Shown: positions 25,018-33,815, counted from the first letter of the stretch. The stretch: 64,000 nt of DNA from Neptunicoccus sediminis (GCF_001719615.1 NZ_MDVX01000014.1:1-64000); one strand, 5' to 3'. Numbers and translations are program-made. The notes: generated by a model not told the origin, from the sequence alone.

Positions 25018-26468
25018 ACCGTGTCACCAACCACGCGCAGGGTTTCGGACAGGGTGGTACGCCCCAGCGCAACTGCCTCCATCCCCTGCCCCAGCAGGGT
25101 GAATTGCGGTTCCAGCGACAGGCCCACAAGCTGTTGTTCGGAGGCCCCCTTGTCGATGGCATTGCGCAGGGCTTCGGTGACGGGGACGATTTCAAATATC
25201 CCCACACGGCCCGCATAGCCGCTGTCGTTACAAGCCTCACAGCCCGTTGCATCCCAGACCTGTTCGGGGGCGGCAATCTCGGATGCGTTAAACTGGTCCG
25301 CTTCGGCAGCGGTCGGTTGGCGCGGTGTCTTGCAGCTTTCACACAGGCGGCGCAGCAATCGCTGGGCAATCACACCGCGCAGGGTCGACGCAATCAAGAA
25401 GTCATCAAGCCCGAGATCGCGCAGCCGCACCACCGCCCCGACAGAGCCATTCGCATGGAGCGAGGAAAACACCAGATGCCCCGTCAGCGCAGCCTGTGCC
25501 GCAATGCTGGCGGTTTCCGTGTCGCGGATTTCCCCCACAAGGATCACATCAGGGTCCTGACGCAGCGTGGCGCGCAGTCCGGCGGCAAAGGTCATGCCGA
25601 TGTCAGAGTTGATCTGGCTCTGTGACACACCGGGCAAATCATATTCGATCGGATCTTCCACGGTGACGATGTTGCGCTCGTCCCGATTGGCCAGTTGTAA
25701 CAGGGAATAGAGCGTGGTGGTCTTGCCCGATCCGGTTGGCCCCGTGGCCAGAATAATCCCGTTGGGCAGGGCCGAGAGCCGCTCCAGTATCTCGATATGG
25801 CGGGGTTTTAACCCGAGACCGTCCAGCGGCATCAACCCCGCAGAACGGTCGAGCACCCGCAACACCACCCGCTCGCCATAGTTTCCGGGCAGGGTGGAGA
25901 CCCGCGTATCAATGGCACGGCCCCCCAGACGCAGGGCAATGCGCCCGTCCTGTGGCAGACGGGTTTCGGCAATATCCAGATTGGCCATAACCTTGAGACG
26001 GGAAATCACCCGGCGCACCGGCACGTCATTGCGGTCAAGCACGGTTTGCAGAAATCCGTCGATGCGCAACCGCGCCCGCAAGCCGCCCTCATGGGGTTCC
26101 ACATGCAAATCGGATGCGCCCGATGTCACCGCGCGGCGCAACAACTGGTTCACAAGCTGGATCACGGGGGCCTCGGTGCTGTCTTCCAGCAGGTCGCGCG
26201 GTCCCCCTGTGCCCGCCCCGTCTTCCAGATCGAACAATAACTCGTCGGTGCCGTCATCCACCGCATTGCTTTGGTAAAGGGACGCCAGCCTGCGGTCGAA
26301 TTCTTCCTGTGTCAGGGGATGGGGTTTGGTGGCGGGGGGCGCACGGCGGGCTGCTTCGCGCAGGCCGAACACCGAGGCTTGGGGGCCATAGACCAGTCGC
26401 GCCCCGTCCATCGCCACCTGATGGTCGCGGGCAAAGGAGAACGGCAGGCGGGACGGATCAGCGGACAT
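25014..26468 (-). CDS. gspE: Type II secretion ATPase GspE
   Basis: A 484-residue AAA-type traffic ATPase. Walker A is GPTGSGKTTTLYSLL near residues 243-257, followed by the Asp-box-like VEDPIEYDLPG, Walker B VILVGEIRDTETA and a His-box TGHLVFSSLHANG. The zinc-binding CxxC...CxxC is present as LCESCKTP and CEACNDSG. It powers pseudopilus assembly from the cytoplasm. It overlaps gspF by 4 bp and lies 9 bp downstream of gspD. Confidence 0.96.
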   Translation of the reverse strand: MSADPSRLPFSFARDHQVAMDGARLVYGPQASVFGLREAARRAPPATKPHPLTQEEFDRRLASLYQSNAVDDGTDELLFDLEDGAGTGGPRDLLEDSTEAPVIQLVNQLLRRAVTSGASDLHVEPHEGGLRARLRIDGFLQTVLDRNDVPVRRVISRLKVMANLDIAETRLPQDGRIALRLGGRAIDTRVSTLPGNYGERVVLRVLDRSAGLMPLDGLGLKPRHIEILERLSALPNGIILATGPTGSGKTTTLYSLLQLANRDERNIVTVEDPIEYDLPGVSQSQINSDIGMTFAAGLRATLRQDPDVILVGEIRDTETASIAAQAALTGHLVFSSLHANGSVGAVVRLRDLGLDDFLIASTLRGVIAQRLLRRLCESCKTPRQPTAAEADQFNASEIAAPEQVWDATGCEACNDSGYAGRVGIFEIVPVTEALRNAIDKGASEQQLVGLSLEPQFTLLGQGMEAVALGRTTLSETLRVVGDTV

Positions 26469-26477
26469 GGACCGAGC

Positions 26478-28439
26478 CTATTTGAATTCCAGTCGGGAAG
26501 GCAACGCAGGAAAGGCACGGGTCTGGGCGATACTGTCCACAAACCCCGCATCAAAGGGCTGGTTCAGATCCGCCCCGTCAAAGGGAAATTCCCCGTTCGG
26601 GGTGCGGGGATAGCGCCCGTCGTCCTTGGGCTGGATCACCTTGCTGGCTCTTTTTGCCTCGCGGGCGACTTCACGGGTGATGCGTTTGGCCTCGGCATCC
26701 GAACCGATCACACGGGGACGCAGCAGCACCAGCAAAACCCGCTGGTTCTTGGAGGCATTCTTGCCGCGGAACAAACCACCGATTACCGGCATATCCCCAA
26801 GGCCCGGCACCTTCTGACTGACCGTACCCGAGCCGTCTTCGAGCAGGCCGCCAAGCATGATGACATTGCCATCCCGCACCAGCACATTGGTAGACAGTGT
26901 ACGTTTGGCGGTAATCTCGCCGCCGGCTTGGGACGACGAATTGGTCAGGTTCGACACTTCCTGTTTCACGGCCATCAACACGGTGTTTTCCGCCGTGATC
27001 TGCGGTGTCACCTGTAGGGTCAGCCCCACATCCTGCCGCTCGATAGTCTGGAACGGGGTCTGGGGCACAGCACTGTCCCCGACAGTGGCAAAACTGCCGG
27101 TCACAAAGGGCACATTCTGCGCCACGACGATTTCGGCTTCCTGATTGTTCAGGGTCATGATCGAAGGGGTCGACAGCAGTTTGGTCGAGTTCTTCGAGGC
27201 CACGGCGGTCAGGAACCCGCCGATGCCATTGTCCCCGTTCCGCTTGATCGCCCCGATGCTGCCCCCGTTGCCCGGATCAACCACCGTGCCCGACAGGGCG
27301 CCGCTGACCGCAGAGGTCAGGGTCGGACGGCCCTGCAGCGAAAACTGCACCCCGCCCGCAATGGCATCATCCAGCAAAACACCGAATTGCACCGACAGGT
27401 CCGAGAAATTCTCCACCGACATTTCAAAGATCACCGCTTCGATCAGCACCTGTTTGGGGCGGCGGTCAAGGGCCCGCACCGACAGGACGATGGAATGGAT
27501 CTGGTCTTGCGGGGCGGTGATCAGCAGGGTGTTGGAGCGGGGCTCGGCCACGATGTTCACACTGCCCGTGACGGCTTCATCGCCGTTTTGTGCCACGAAA
27601 GAGGCCCGCACCACTTCGGCCAGAGACGCTGCATTGGCATAGCTGAGCTCGACCACGCGGGTCGCCATAGAGCGTTGCGGCTGGTCCAGTTCGACGACGA
27701 TGTCGCGGATACGGTCACGGAACTGCTGGGGTCCGGCCACCACCAGCGCATTGACCCGCCGGTCCGCCGACAAAGACGCCCCCACAGGGGTGACTTCAAG
27801 GGACTGGATCACCTGCAACAGCTCGGCTGCACTGGCATGGCGCATGCGGATGGTTTCGATCGGCTGGCTGCGGGGCTGGTCGAGCCGTTTGACAAGGGCA
27901 GCAATCCGCAACTGGTTTTCACGCCGGTCCGACAGGATCATCAGACCCGCCCCCGGCACAGTAGAGAGCACCGCTTCTTGTGGCAGCAACGGGCGGATCA
28001 CCTCGGTGACTTCTTCAAGGGGTACATTCACCACCGGCAGCACGCGGGTTTCATACCCCCCGCCGGTCAGCCCTGCCGATTGGCCGGGTGCGAGTTCGCG
28101 GGCGATGCCGATGGGCACGATCCGGTCCGCCCCGACCCCTTCCACGATGGTCAGCCGGTTCAGTTCCAGCACGTTGAGAAAGATTTCATAGATCGCTTCG
28201 GGGGGGACTTCGTTCGGGGCCAGCACCGTCACGGTGCCGTTGATCTGGGGATCAAGAATAAAGCTGCGTCCGGTGGTTTCAGAGACGATTTCAACAAAAC
28301 GCTGCAAATCCGCATCCCGCAGATCCAGCGCCACCTGCGCGCGTGCAGGCATAGGGGCCAGAACTGCAAGTGTCACCACCGCCATCACCGCGCAGAACCA
28401 TGCGGCCGCAAGGGCCGTCACACAACGGGTATATCTCAT
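26478..28439 (-). CDS. gspD: Type II secretion outer-membrane secretin GspD
   Basis: A 653-residue secretin. An N-terminal signal peptide ends near PMPARAQ. An N0-type domain follows (LRDADLQRFVEIVSETTGRS), then repeated N-domains. The secretin core has the conserved VPFVTG and GLTLQVTPQI, then VPGLGDMPVIGGLFRG. The start at 28439 is taken because it gives a clean signal peptide; a longer frame to 28556 adds unlikely residues. GspD forms the outer-membrane pore. A 193-bp gap separates it from gspC, more than elsewhere in the cluster. Confidence 0.95.
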   Translation of the reverse strand: MRYTRCVTALAAAWFCAVMAVVTLAVLAPMPARAQVALDLRDADLQRFVEIVSETTGRSFILDPQINGTVTVLAPNEVPPEAIYEIFLNVLELNRLTIVEGVGADRIVPIGIARELAPGQSAGLTGGGYETRVLPVVNVPLEEVTEVIRPLLPQEAVLSTVPGAGLMILSDRRENQLRIAALVKRLDQPRSQPIETIRMRHASAAELLQVIQSLEVTPVGASLSADRRVNALVVAGPQQFRDRIRDIVVELDQPQRSMATRVVELSYANAASLAEVVRASFVAQNGDEAVTGSVNIVAEPRSNTLLITAPQDQIHSIVLSVRALDRRPKQVLIEAVIFEMSVENFSDLSVQFGVLLDDAIAGGVQFSLQGRPTLTSAVSGALSGTVVDPGNGGSIGAIKRNGDNGIGGFLTAVASKNSTKLLSTPSIMTLNNQEAEIVVAQNVPFVTGSFATVGDSAVPQTPFQTIERQDVGLTLQVTPQITAENTVLMAVKQEVSNLTNSSSQAGGEITAKRTLSTNVLVRDGNVIMLGGLLEDGSGTVSQKVPGLGDMPVIGGLFRGKNASKNQRVLLVLLRPRVIGSDAEAKRITREVAREAKRASKVIQPKDDGRYPRTPNGEFPFDGADLNQPFDAGFVDSIAQTRAFPALPSRLEFK

Positions 28440-28632
28440 CGTATCTTTACCACTCGGTTTTCTGCCTTTCCCCGGTGGTCGGTCACATTGGACAGCAGAC
28501 CCGCCGCGCGCCCCGGGGTTTCCTGCCACTATTCGCGCGTGCCCTTCAAAAAGCAATGAAATTCCCTGTGTGACGGGGGTTTGCCGCTGATCTGTTGCAG
28601 TTTTGGACAGGCGTGGCAGGGGTCAGCCCCGA

Positions 28633-29082
28633 TCAGTTTTCCTCAAAAGCGATCATCTGGCGGCCCTGCGGGGTTTGCAGCTCTACTCCGGCCCGTGTGA
28701 TTTCCTGCACCAGCACACCGCCGGGCAGTTCGTCGCCCTTGCGCAGCAGATGCTCTCCATCCGGTCCGGCCACAATCGCCCAGGCACTGCTGGCGCTCGC
28801 GAACAGACCTGTCAGTGTGTAATCAAGGTTCACCACCACCTCTTCGGGTTCGGGGGGCGGCGGCGGCGCAACCGCATCGGGCACAAAAACCCCAAAGGCA
28901 TCCGGCCAGGGCACTATGTCTTGCGGCGCAACAGCGTCCCGCGCCACGGCAACCCGCTCCGGTGCGATCCGCGCGTCCGCCACGGGTGGGCCGCCTGCAA
29001 ACAGTGTCAGCCCCAAATGCCCAGCCCCATAGCCCGCAGCAATAGCCATCACAAAACCGGTCAGGGTGGAAAGACGTGGGAT
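28633..29082 (-). CDS. gspC: Short GspC-like type II secretion protein, possible AUC start
   Basis: A 149-residue protein if begun at ATC (29080-29082, minus strand). It has one N-terminal membrane segment (LTGFVMAIAAGYGAGHLGLT), a proline-rich linker (APPPPPEPEEVVV) and a homology-region-like domain with LTGLFASASSAWAIVAG and HLLRKGDELPGGVLVQEIT. No PDZ domain follows, so it is shorter than classical GspC. An AAGGAG site lies 7 nt upstream of the ATC codon. The first in-frame ATG (29052) and the GTG before it have no such site and would cut into the membrane segment. GspC links the inner platform to the secretin. The family call rests on position and layout. Confidence 0.75.
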   Translation of the reverse strand: MPRLSTLTGFVMAIAAGYGAGHLGLTLFAGGPPVADARIAPERVAVARDAVAPQDIVPWPDAFGVFVPDAVAPPPPPEPEEVVVNLDYTLTGLFASASSAWAIVAGPDGEHLLRKGDELPGGVLVQEITRAGVELQTPQGRQMIAFEEN

Positions 29083-29209
29083 GGTGTGTCTCCTTTAAGA
29101 CAATCAAACACTTATATCGGGGCGTTCATCCCCTCTTATAGACAGGGCAAACACACCGCTGCTAGGCTTTTGACAACAACAAGGCCCGAAAAGGGCGGAC
29201 GAGGTAAAG

Positions 29210-29788
29210 ATGCAGCAGTTTCCACATACGCCGCGCGGCCCTGTCGCGCCCACAAAATCCGTTTCCGTAAAATCCGTGTCCAACCGCCTGATCGCCTACG
29301 GGCTTGGCGCGGTGGTCCTGTTTACCGCCGCCTGTGCGGTGGAACCCAGTTCCAAAGGCAAGAATTTCAAGGGGCGCTATCTGGTGGCCCGCGATGCGCT
29401 GGAAAGCGGGTCCTATAAGAAAGCCATCAGCAGCTATAAGACCATGATGCCCGAAGCCGGCCCGCTTGAGGCCCGCCTGCGTCTGGAATATGCCCATTCG
29501 CTGCTGCGTTCGGATAAATTCATCGAAGCAGGCCGCGAAGCCCGTCTTGTGGCCGCCAACCAGCAGGGCGACGGCCGTCTTGCCGCCCTTGCCGTGCAAG
29601 GCACCGCAGATCATGAAGCCGCCAAGGCCGCACTGGCCGCAGGACAGAATGATACCGCCACCAAGGCCCGTCTGGCCGCCGCCGGATCCGCTCTTGATGC
29701 GGTGCTGGAACAGGCAGAGATTTTTGACCCCCTTGGCACGCTGGCCAGCCGCCGCGCCGAGATCAAAAACACGCTGGCTGGACTGTAG
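29210..29788 (+). CDS. Exported TPR-type lipoprotein-like protein beside gspC
   Basis: A 192-residue protein with a hydrophobic export segment (LIAYGLGAVVLFTAACAVEP). The Cys after TAA may be a lipidation site, although the -3 residue is not the usual Leu. The mature part is helical with TPR-like pairs (ALESGSYKKAISSYKTMMPE, EARLRLEYAHSLLRSDKFIE). It reads divergently from gspC, inside the T2SS cluster. By position it could be a pilotin or assembly factor for the secretin, but this is inference. A strong terminator follows it. Confidence 0.7.
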   Translation: MQQFPHTPRGPVAPTKSVSVKSVSNRLIAYGLGAVVLFTAACAVEPSSKGKNFKGRYLVARDALESGSYKKAISSYKTMMPEAGPLEARLRLEYAHSLLRSDKFIEAGREARLVAANQQGDGRLAALAVQGTADHEAAKAALAAGQNDTATKARLAAAGSALDAVLEQAEIFDPLGTLASRRAEIKNTLAGL

Positions 29789-29821
29789 GAAAACAACACA
29801 CCTCCCCCCTGAAACAGAAAC

Positions 29822-29867
29822 GGCCGGATCATTGCTGATCCGGCCAAGTCCTGTTGGACTGTTTTTT
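29822..29867 (+). terminator. Intrinsic terminator after the lipoprotein gene
   Basis: Two stems in tandem: GGCCGGATCA-TTGC-TGATCCGGCC (29822-29845), then AGTCC-TGTT-GGACT followed by G and six T (29847-29867). The second has the classic hairpin-plus-T-run form. It ends the plus-strand transcript 34-79 bp after the stop. Confidence 0.8.
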
Positions 29868-29907
29868 AGAACGGCAACGCGATGGGGGGAGGGTATCACG
29901 CACCGTT

Positions 29908-29915
29908 ATTTTTTA
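29908..29915 (+). repeat. Target-site duplication, left copy
   Basis: ATTTTTTA directly precedes the left inverted repeat of the transposon and recurs at 32114-32121. Eight bases is the duplication size expected of IS1595-family elements. Confidence 0.85.
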
Positions 29916-29945
29916 GGGGGTGTCCGTAAACCGTGTTGGTCCGCT
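29916..29945 (+). repeat. Left terminal inverted repeat of the IS1595-like element
   Basis: The 30 bp starting GGGGGTGTCCGTAAACC match the reverse complement of 32084-32113 except for T versus C at position 12. The left end follows the ATTTTTTA duplication directly. Confidence 0.9.
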
Positions 29946-29997
29946 ATGCCGGACGAAGCGGTATTCCGCATCCAAAAGTTCTTTCAATAGGAGAGCG

Positions 29998-30342
29998 CTA
30001 CTCTTCTGGTGTTTGCTGGTGAGCCAGGAGAACCCATCTCCCATCGCTCTTCACATATGTGCTGGCGCAAAGAGCGATGTAGGAATCTTCGCCAACTCTT
30101 TTGCCAGTTGCCTTGTAGGCAAGGACAATTGTATCGCCCAAGCCGGTTTCCGTTTTTTGCTCGAAATCAACAGATAGCCAACGAGGTCCTTTTTTCAGAG
30201 CCTCAACTATTTCGTTGCCTGCGAGAATACCAACCGGAGACGGAAAAACCATTCGGGCATCCGATGCCATCGAGCTTTCGTAGAAGTCCGGTCCATCGAG
30301 CCAGAAGCTGTTCTCCATTTTCCAAAGCGTTTTAAAGTTCAT
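29998..30342 (-). CDS. SnoaL/DUF4440-like passenger protein
   Basis: A 114-residue protein with the layout of the NTF2-like SnoaL/DUF4440 superfamily: an N-terminal helix (FKTLWKMENSFWLDG), then MASDARMVFPSPVGILAGNE with the usual conserved tip, and strands ending RWVLLAHQQTPEE. A GGAGG site precedes the ATG at 30342. Members are small cone-shaped folds with varied or unknown activities. It lies inside the transposon, and nothing in the sequence suggests that it takes part in transposition. Confidence 0.7.
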   Translation of the reverse strand: MNFKTLWKMENSFWLDGPDFYESSMASDARMVFPSPVGILAGNEIVEALKKGPRWLSVDFEQKTETGLGDTIVLAYKATGKRVGEDSYIALCASTYVKSDGRWVLLAHQQTPEE

Positions 30343-30481
30343 TCTCGATCCTCCTTGAAGTGCTGATACCATGCCCATGCCGCGAGCGCATCATGCGACA
30401 AGGCGGGCTCAAGCCGGACTCCGGCTGCGCACGCAAACAAGGCCAGGAGTGAGAGATGCAGCGGGCGTCCCGGCTGCGGAC

Positions 30482-30949
30482 TTAACAGCCGTTCGGTGCG
30501 TGGTCTTTTACGACGTTGATTTTAACGCCGTGTTCGAGCATCGCTTTCGCGGCGACGATCACCTGATTAAAGCCCCCAGTTGAATCGACAGCCTTTGCAG
30601 CGACTTCTTCCAGCGAGCCTTCAAAGCCACTTTCGACAATCTCAAGGAACGTAGTTCCGTCGCTTTGCGGCGTGAATTTCCATTCAACGCGAGTTGATTT
30701 TTCTCCGGCAGTCCATTGTATATCAAGGCGTGCATCCTTCTCAAAATTAACGACTTTTACGTCAATTTTTGGGTCGTCATCGCTTGTCCCCACCTGCCAC
30801 TCAACAGTCGCGCCCTCTTCAAGGCGGCCGCTGCTCTTGGGGAACCAGAATTTGGTCATTTGGTCGGGATTTACAAACGCCTCGAACACCTCGTCGACCG
30901 GACGGCGGATTAGCATTTTTGCAGTAGCTTTGATTTCTTGGTTTGACAT
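30482..30949 (-). CDS. SRPBCC (START/AHSA1-like) passenger protein
   Basis: A 155-residue protein of the SRPBCC fold: KMLIRRPVDEVFEAFVNPDQ, MTKFWFPKSSGRLEEGATVE and TRVEWKFTPQSDGTTFLEIV followed by a long C-terminal helix. This is the Activator-of-Hsp90-ATPase-like pattern seen in many small ligand-binding proteins. A GGAG site precedes the start at 30949. It is the second passenger in the transposon, 139 bp upstream of the SnoaL-like gene. Its ligand is unknown. Confidence 0.8.
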   Translation of the reverse strand: MSNQEIKATAKMLIRRPVDEVFEAFVNPDQMTKFWFPKSSGRLEEGATVEWQVGTSDDDPKIDVKVVNFEKDARLDIQWTAGEKSTRVEWKFTPQSDGTTFLEIVESGFEGSLEEVAAKAVDSTGGFNQVIVAAKAMLEHGVKINVVKDHAPNGC

Positions 30950-31039
30950 GAGGCATCTCCAAATTTCGATGGCATCATAGCACACACATCAAAGAACTGT
31001 AGGTTTGGGCTCGAAGCAGACCTCTGTGCGACACCTTGT

Positions 31040-32029
31040 CTACGAGGCACGGACAATCTCCGCCGGGCGCATACCCGCCAGCCGCACTTCCAGCCAGCGG
31101 ATGTAGCCGCTGAGGTTCTTCGTGGCCGGTCCGCAGAAGGGCTTGATGAATCTTTTGTAGCGGGCATGGAGCGAGTTCACGTTCTGGATGTGATAGCATC
31201 CTGAGGCCACTCGCGTGCCGGGCTTGCTGCCCACCACGAAGTGCTCGAGACCGCCTGCTGCTGCGACGTTCTTGTAGCCGGTGGCGCCGTCGGAACAGAG
31301 CACGGCATCGCTCGGAACCAGCGGCTTCACGGCGCGCTCGAGCGTCACGCTCTTGCGGTTCGGCAGGCGTCGGAAGAGGCGCGTGCCGCCGCGGTCGGCG
31401 ACGGTGAGAATGGGGAGCTGCCACTTCGAGAGGCCTCGCATCATCTTCAGTCCCTGCGTCGTGAAGTCCTCCCACCTGGGGCGGGGCGGCGGTGCGACTT
31501 TCTTCGGATCTGCGAAGTGCCGGACCCATTCGCGAGAACCCTTGCGCGATTCCCGCTGGAAAGTCTCATCCGCCTCCACGATACCAGAGAAGCTCACGGT
31601 TGAGCTGCTGCCAATGATGGAAAACACCAGCATTCGCCAGCGCCAGACCGTGTATTTGTTGAGTCTAAGCCGCCGCGCGAGCTTGCGCACAGACTGCGGT
31701 GCGGCGGTGCCCAGCATATCCCTCAGCGCGACCATGAACAGGTCCGGGCGATGGAGTCGGCCAATGGCGCTGCCCGTTCTGCCCGAATAGGTTTTCCGGC
31801 AGCCAGTGCAGCGGTAGCGCTGGATCTTGGTCCGGGTGCGGCCCCACTTCTGCCGGCGCTCATCGCCGCAGAAAGGGCATTTGAGATCTTGGTTTGTCCG
31901 TGCTTCGATCTCCGAGATCGCCTCGGTCTTCTGACGGAGATCCCTGATCTTCGACTGGGCGTCCTCGATCTGGGCCGGGTTCAGGCGGTCGATTGCATTG
32001 AGAAACCGGCGAAAGTCGTGGTGCAGCAT
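31040..32029 (-). CDS. IS1595-family transposase
   Basis: A 329-residue transposase with an N-terminal zinc ribbon (LKCPFCGDERRQKWGRTRT, YRCTGCRKTYSGRTG), a helix-turn-helix (VRKLARRLRLNKYTVWRWRM) and an ISXO2-like catalytic core. Acidic residues are visible in GIVEADETFQRESRK and LCSDGATGYKN, then NVNSLHARYKRFIKPFCGPA. The frame is uninterrupted and lies 54 bp from the right inverted repeat. It catalyses movement of the surrounding element. Confidence 0.9.
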   Translation of the reverse strand: MLHHDFRRFLNAIDRLNPAQIEDAQSKIRDLRQKTEAISEIEARTNQDLKCPFCGDERRQKWGRTRTKIQRYRCTGCRKTYSGRTGSAIGRLHRPDLFMVALRDMLGTAAPQSVRKLARRLRLNKYTVWRWRMLVFSIIGSSSTVSFSGIVEADETFQRESRKGSREWVRHFADPKKVAPPPRPRWEDFTTQGLKMMRGLSKWQLPILTVADRGGTRLFRRLPNRKSVTLERAVKPLVPSDAVLCSDGATGYKNVAAAGGLEHFVVGSKPGTRVASGCYHIQNVNSLHARYKRFIKPFCGPATKNLSGYIRWLEVRLAGMRPAEIVRAS

Positions 32030-32083
32030 GGGTATCCTCCGCGTAAAGAGCCGAGTGATATAGGCCTTTCTGCGAAATCACGA

Positions 32084-32113
32084 AGCGGACCAACACGGTT
32101 TGCGGACACCCCC
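32084..32113 (-). repeat. Right terminal inverted repeat of the IS1595-like element
   Basis: This is the reverse-complement partner of 29916-29945, with 29 of 30 positions identical. The ATTTTTTA duplication follows it directly. Confidence 0.9.
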
Positions 32114-32121
32114 ATTTTTTA
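32114..32121 (+). repeat. Target-site duplication, right copy
   Basis: ATTTTTTA, identical to 29908-29915, immediately outside the right inverted repeat. Confidence 0.85.
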
Positions 32122-32529
32122 TACGAACCGGATCAATGGGAGGAGATATTGTACCGGTTCGCTTTTGTACCTCCATCCTTTCCGTAGCGCAGCAATGCTG
32201 GCAAGCACTGTAACGCCCCTAGCAAGGGGCTCGCGGCCATTGTGCCGAATATGTGCATAATTTCAGAGCGCTGTACAAAAACCAGGCAGGGAGAGGCCAG
32301 TGCTGCGAATTTTAGAGAATTCATCCGCTGTTAAGCATTTGATAAAAATTAGGCTCAAAACTGCCTGTTTATGAACCGACCCTTAAGTCAGCCCCTCTTG
32401 TCCTAAGGTCCGATAGACCGCCTTACTCTTAAAAAACTGGAACAAACCCGAACCACCCTCAACACTGCTGTCGCCACCCAAAGCAAACAGACACTCCCAG
32501 CCTGAGGCGTTTCAATGGCCCCCAAATAC
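32122..32529. other. Non-coding stretch between the transposon and gspN
   Basis: About 400 bases with no convincing gene on either strand. A small hairpin, GCCCCT-AGCA-AGGGGC, lies near 32214-32229. The rest is of mixed composition. Before the transposon inserted, this DNA joined the lipoprotein terminator to the end of gspN. I see no RNA gene or repeat here. Confidence 0.45.
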
Positions 32530-33318
32530 TCAGAAATCCGGCGCGTCCAGATCCATCCCGGGCGGCAGGGACCAGCCCGCATCCGTTTTCCGCAGGCTTT
32601 GGTTCAAATAGCGCCGCCAGCCCTCTGGCATATCAGGATTTTCCCCGATTTTCCCCTCCAGCGCAAAGACGTTTTGATTCAACCGGCCACGGCCCCCTGC
32701 GGAGAGGTCCAGAACCCCACCATCCGCCGTCACATCGCCCAGCCACTCCCCACCCGCATCATTTCTCAACACCAGCCGTACCTGCCCAAGGTCAAACCCG
32801 TCAAACCGCCCCTCCGCCAGACTGCCGGTCAGCGCCAGACTGCGGAACTGCTTCGCTGTGCCATCCAGCACACCGGACCCGTCCACCACCAGCAGCCGCC
32901 CTGTCAGGGGCAGGCCACGGGGCGCGGCATAGGTCGCTCCAAGGTCAATCACGCCTTCCCCTTGGGAAAACTCCAGCGCCTGCCAGCCTGCGCCAAAAGG
33001 AACCCTCAGACGCGCCTGCAAATCCACAGCCCCCGCCGCATCGGTTAGTGCGACTTTATAGGTCGCACCGGACAGGTCGATCCCGTCAAATTTCCAGCGC
33101 AGATCTACCGGCCCGCCAAAAGGCAAAAGCCCGGTCACATCCGCCAGCCGCCCCGCGCCAAACCCCGCATCGGGCGAAAGCGCACGGCTCCAGACGGGCA
33201 GGCTCTCTCCGGCTAGGGCACGCAAATGACGCATCCGTCCCTCGCCCAGCACCGCAAGCCCGAGCCCGACCAGCAGGCCGGTCACAACCAACAGCCCTTT
33301 CGCGACGCGCCCCGTCAT
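32530..33318 (-). CDS. gspN: Type II secretion protein GspN
   Basis: A 262-residue protein with an N-terminal membrane anchor (AKGLLVVTGLLVGLGLAVLG) and a periplasmic part rich in beta strands (LTGRLLVVDGSGVLDG, LALTGSLAEGRFDGFDLGQV). It fits GspN by position at the end of the G-to-N block and by size. GspN is an optional T2SS component of uncertain role. Its start overlaps the gspM stop by 4 bp. Confidence 0.85.
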   Translation of the reverse strand: MTGRVAKGLLVVTGLLVGLGLAVLGEGRMRHLRALAGESLPVWSRALSPDAGFGAGRLADVTGLLPFGGPVDLRWKFDGIDLSGATYKVALTDAAGAVDLQARLRVPFGAGWQALEFSQGEGVIDLGATYAAPRGLPLTGRLLVVDGSGVLDGTAKQFRSLALTGSLAEGRFDGFDLGQVRLVLRNDAGGEWLGDVTADGGVLDLSAGGRGRLNQNVFALEGKIGENPDMPEGWRRYLNQSLRKTDAGWSLPPGMDLDAPDF

Positions 33319-33815
33319 CGGGCCACCTGCAACAGAAAGCTCGCCGCCACCACACCGGCACGGGGGCTGCTGTCCAGACGGAAGCTCTCTATATCATAGC
33401 CCCAAGTATCAGCACTCTGATCCAGCCACTCCCCCAAAAGCCGGAAATCCACCGTATCAAACCCCAGTTCGACCCCGCCGCCGTCCCGATTGGCCAGTCG
33501 GGTCACACGATCCCGCAGCCCCGCGGCAATCAGACTCTGTTCAATGCCACTGATGCCAAGCGCCACAGGCGCCGCGCTGTCCTGTGCGGGGTTGGCCGCA
33601 TCAAGGGCGGCTTTTTCCTGCGCACGCTCTGCCACCCAAAACCGCAAATCCTGCGCTGCGGCCAGTTCCACCCGCGCCGCCTGCCGTTGTTCCAGCAGGG
33701 GCAGCACCCAGAACATCACCACCGCCAGCGGCAGCACAGCCGCGCAAAGTATACCGATCAGCCAGCGTTCCCGCGGCGCGCGGCCCAGAAGAAATGTCAC
33801 CAGACGGTCCGTCAT
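33315..33815 (-). CDS. gspM: Type II secretion protein GspM
   Basis: A 166-residue bitopic protein: a short cytosolic N-terminus, one membrane segment (LIGILCAAVLPLAVVMFWVL), a coiled segment (EQRQAARVELAAAQDLRFWV) and a ferredoxin-like periplasmic domain (GVELGFDTVDFRLLGEWLDQ). GspM pairs with GspL in the inner-membrane platform. It overlaps gspL and gspN by 4 bp each. Confidence 0.88.
   Translation of the reverse strand: MTDRLVTFLLGRAPRERWLIGILCAAVLPLAVVMFWVLPLLEQRQAARVELAAAQDLRFWVAERAQEKAALDAANPAQDSAAPVALGISGIEQSLIAAGLRDRVTRLANRDGGGVELGFDTVDFRLLGEWLDQSADTWGYDIESFRLDSSPRAGVVAASFLLQVAR

Larger units (their letters stand above)
29916..32113. mobile_element. IS1595-like transposon with two passenger genes
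   Basis: A 2198-bp element bounded by 30-bp inverted repeats (29916-29945 and 32084-32113) that differ at one position and start GGGGGTGTCC. It is flanked by an 8-bp duplication, ATTTTTTA. It carries a complete transposase at 31040-32029 and two unrelated small genes (29998-30342 and 30482-30949), all on the minus strand. It sits just past the lipoprotein terminator, so it breaks no obvious gene but adds 2.2 kb between the two T2SS gene blocks. Intact ends and an intact transposase suggest a recent insertion that may still move. Confidence 0.9.

Noticed and set aside
32133-32324. A 63-codon minus frame in the spacer next to the transposon
   Set aside because: No ribosome site, homology or coding bias that I can recognise.
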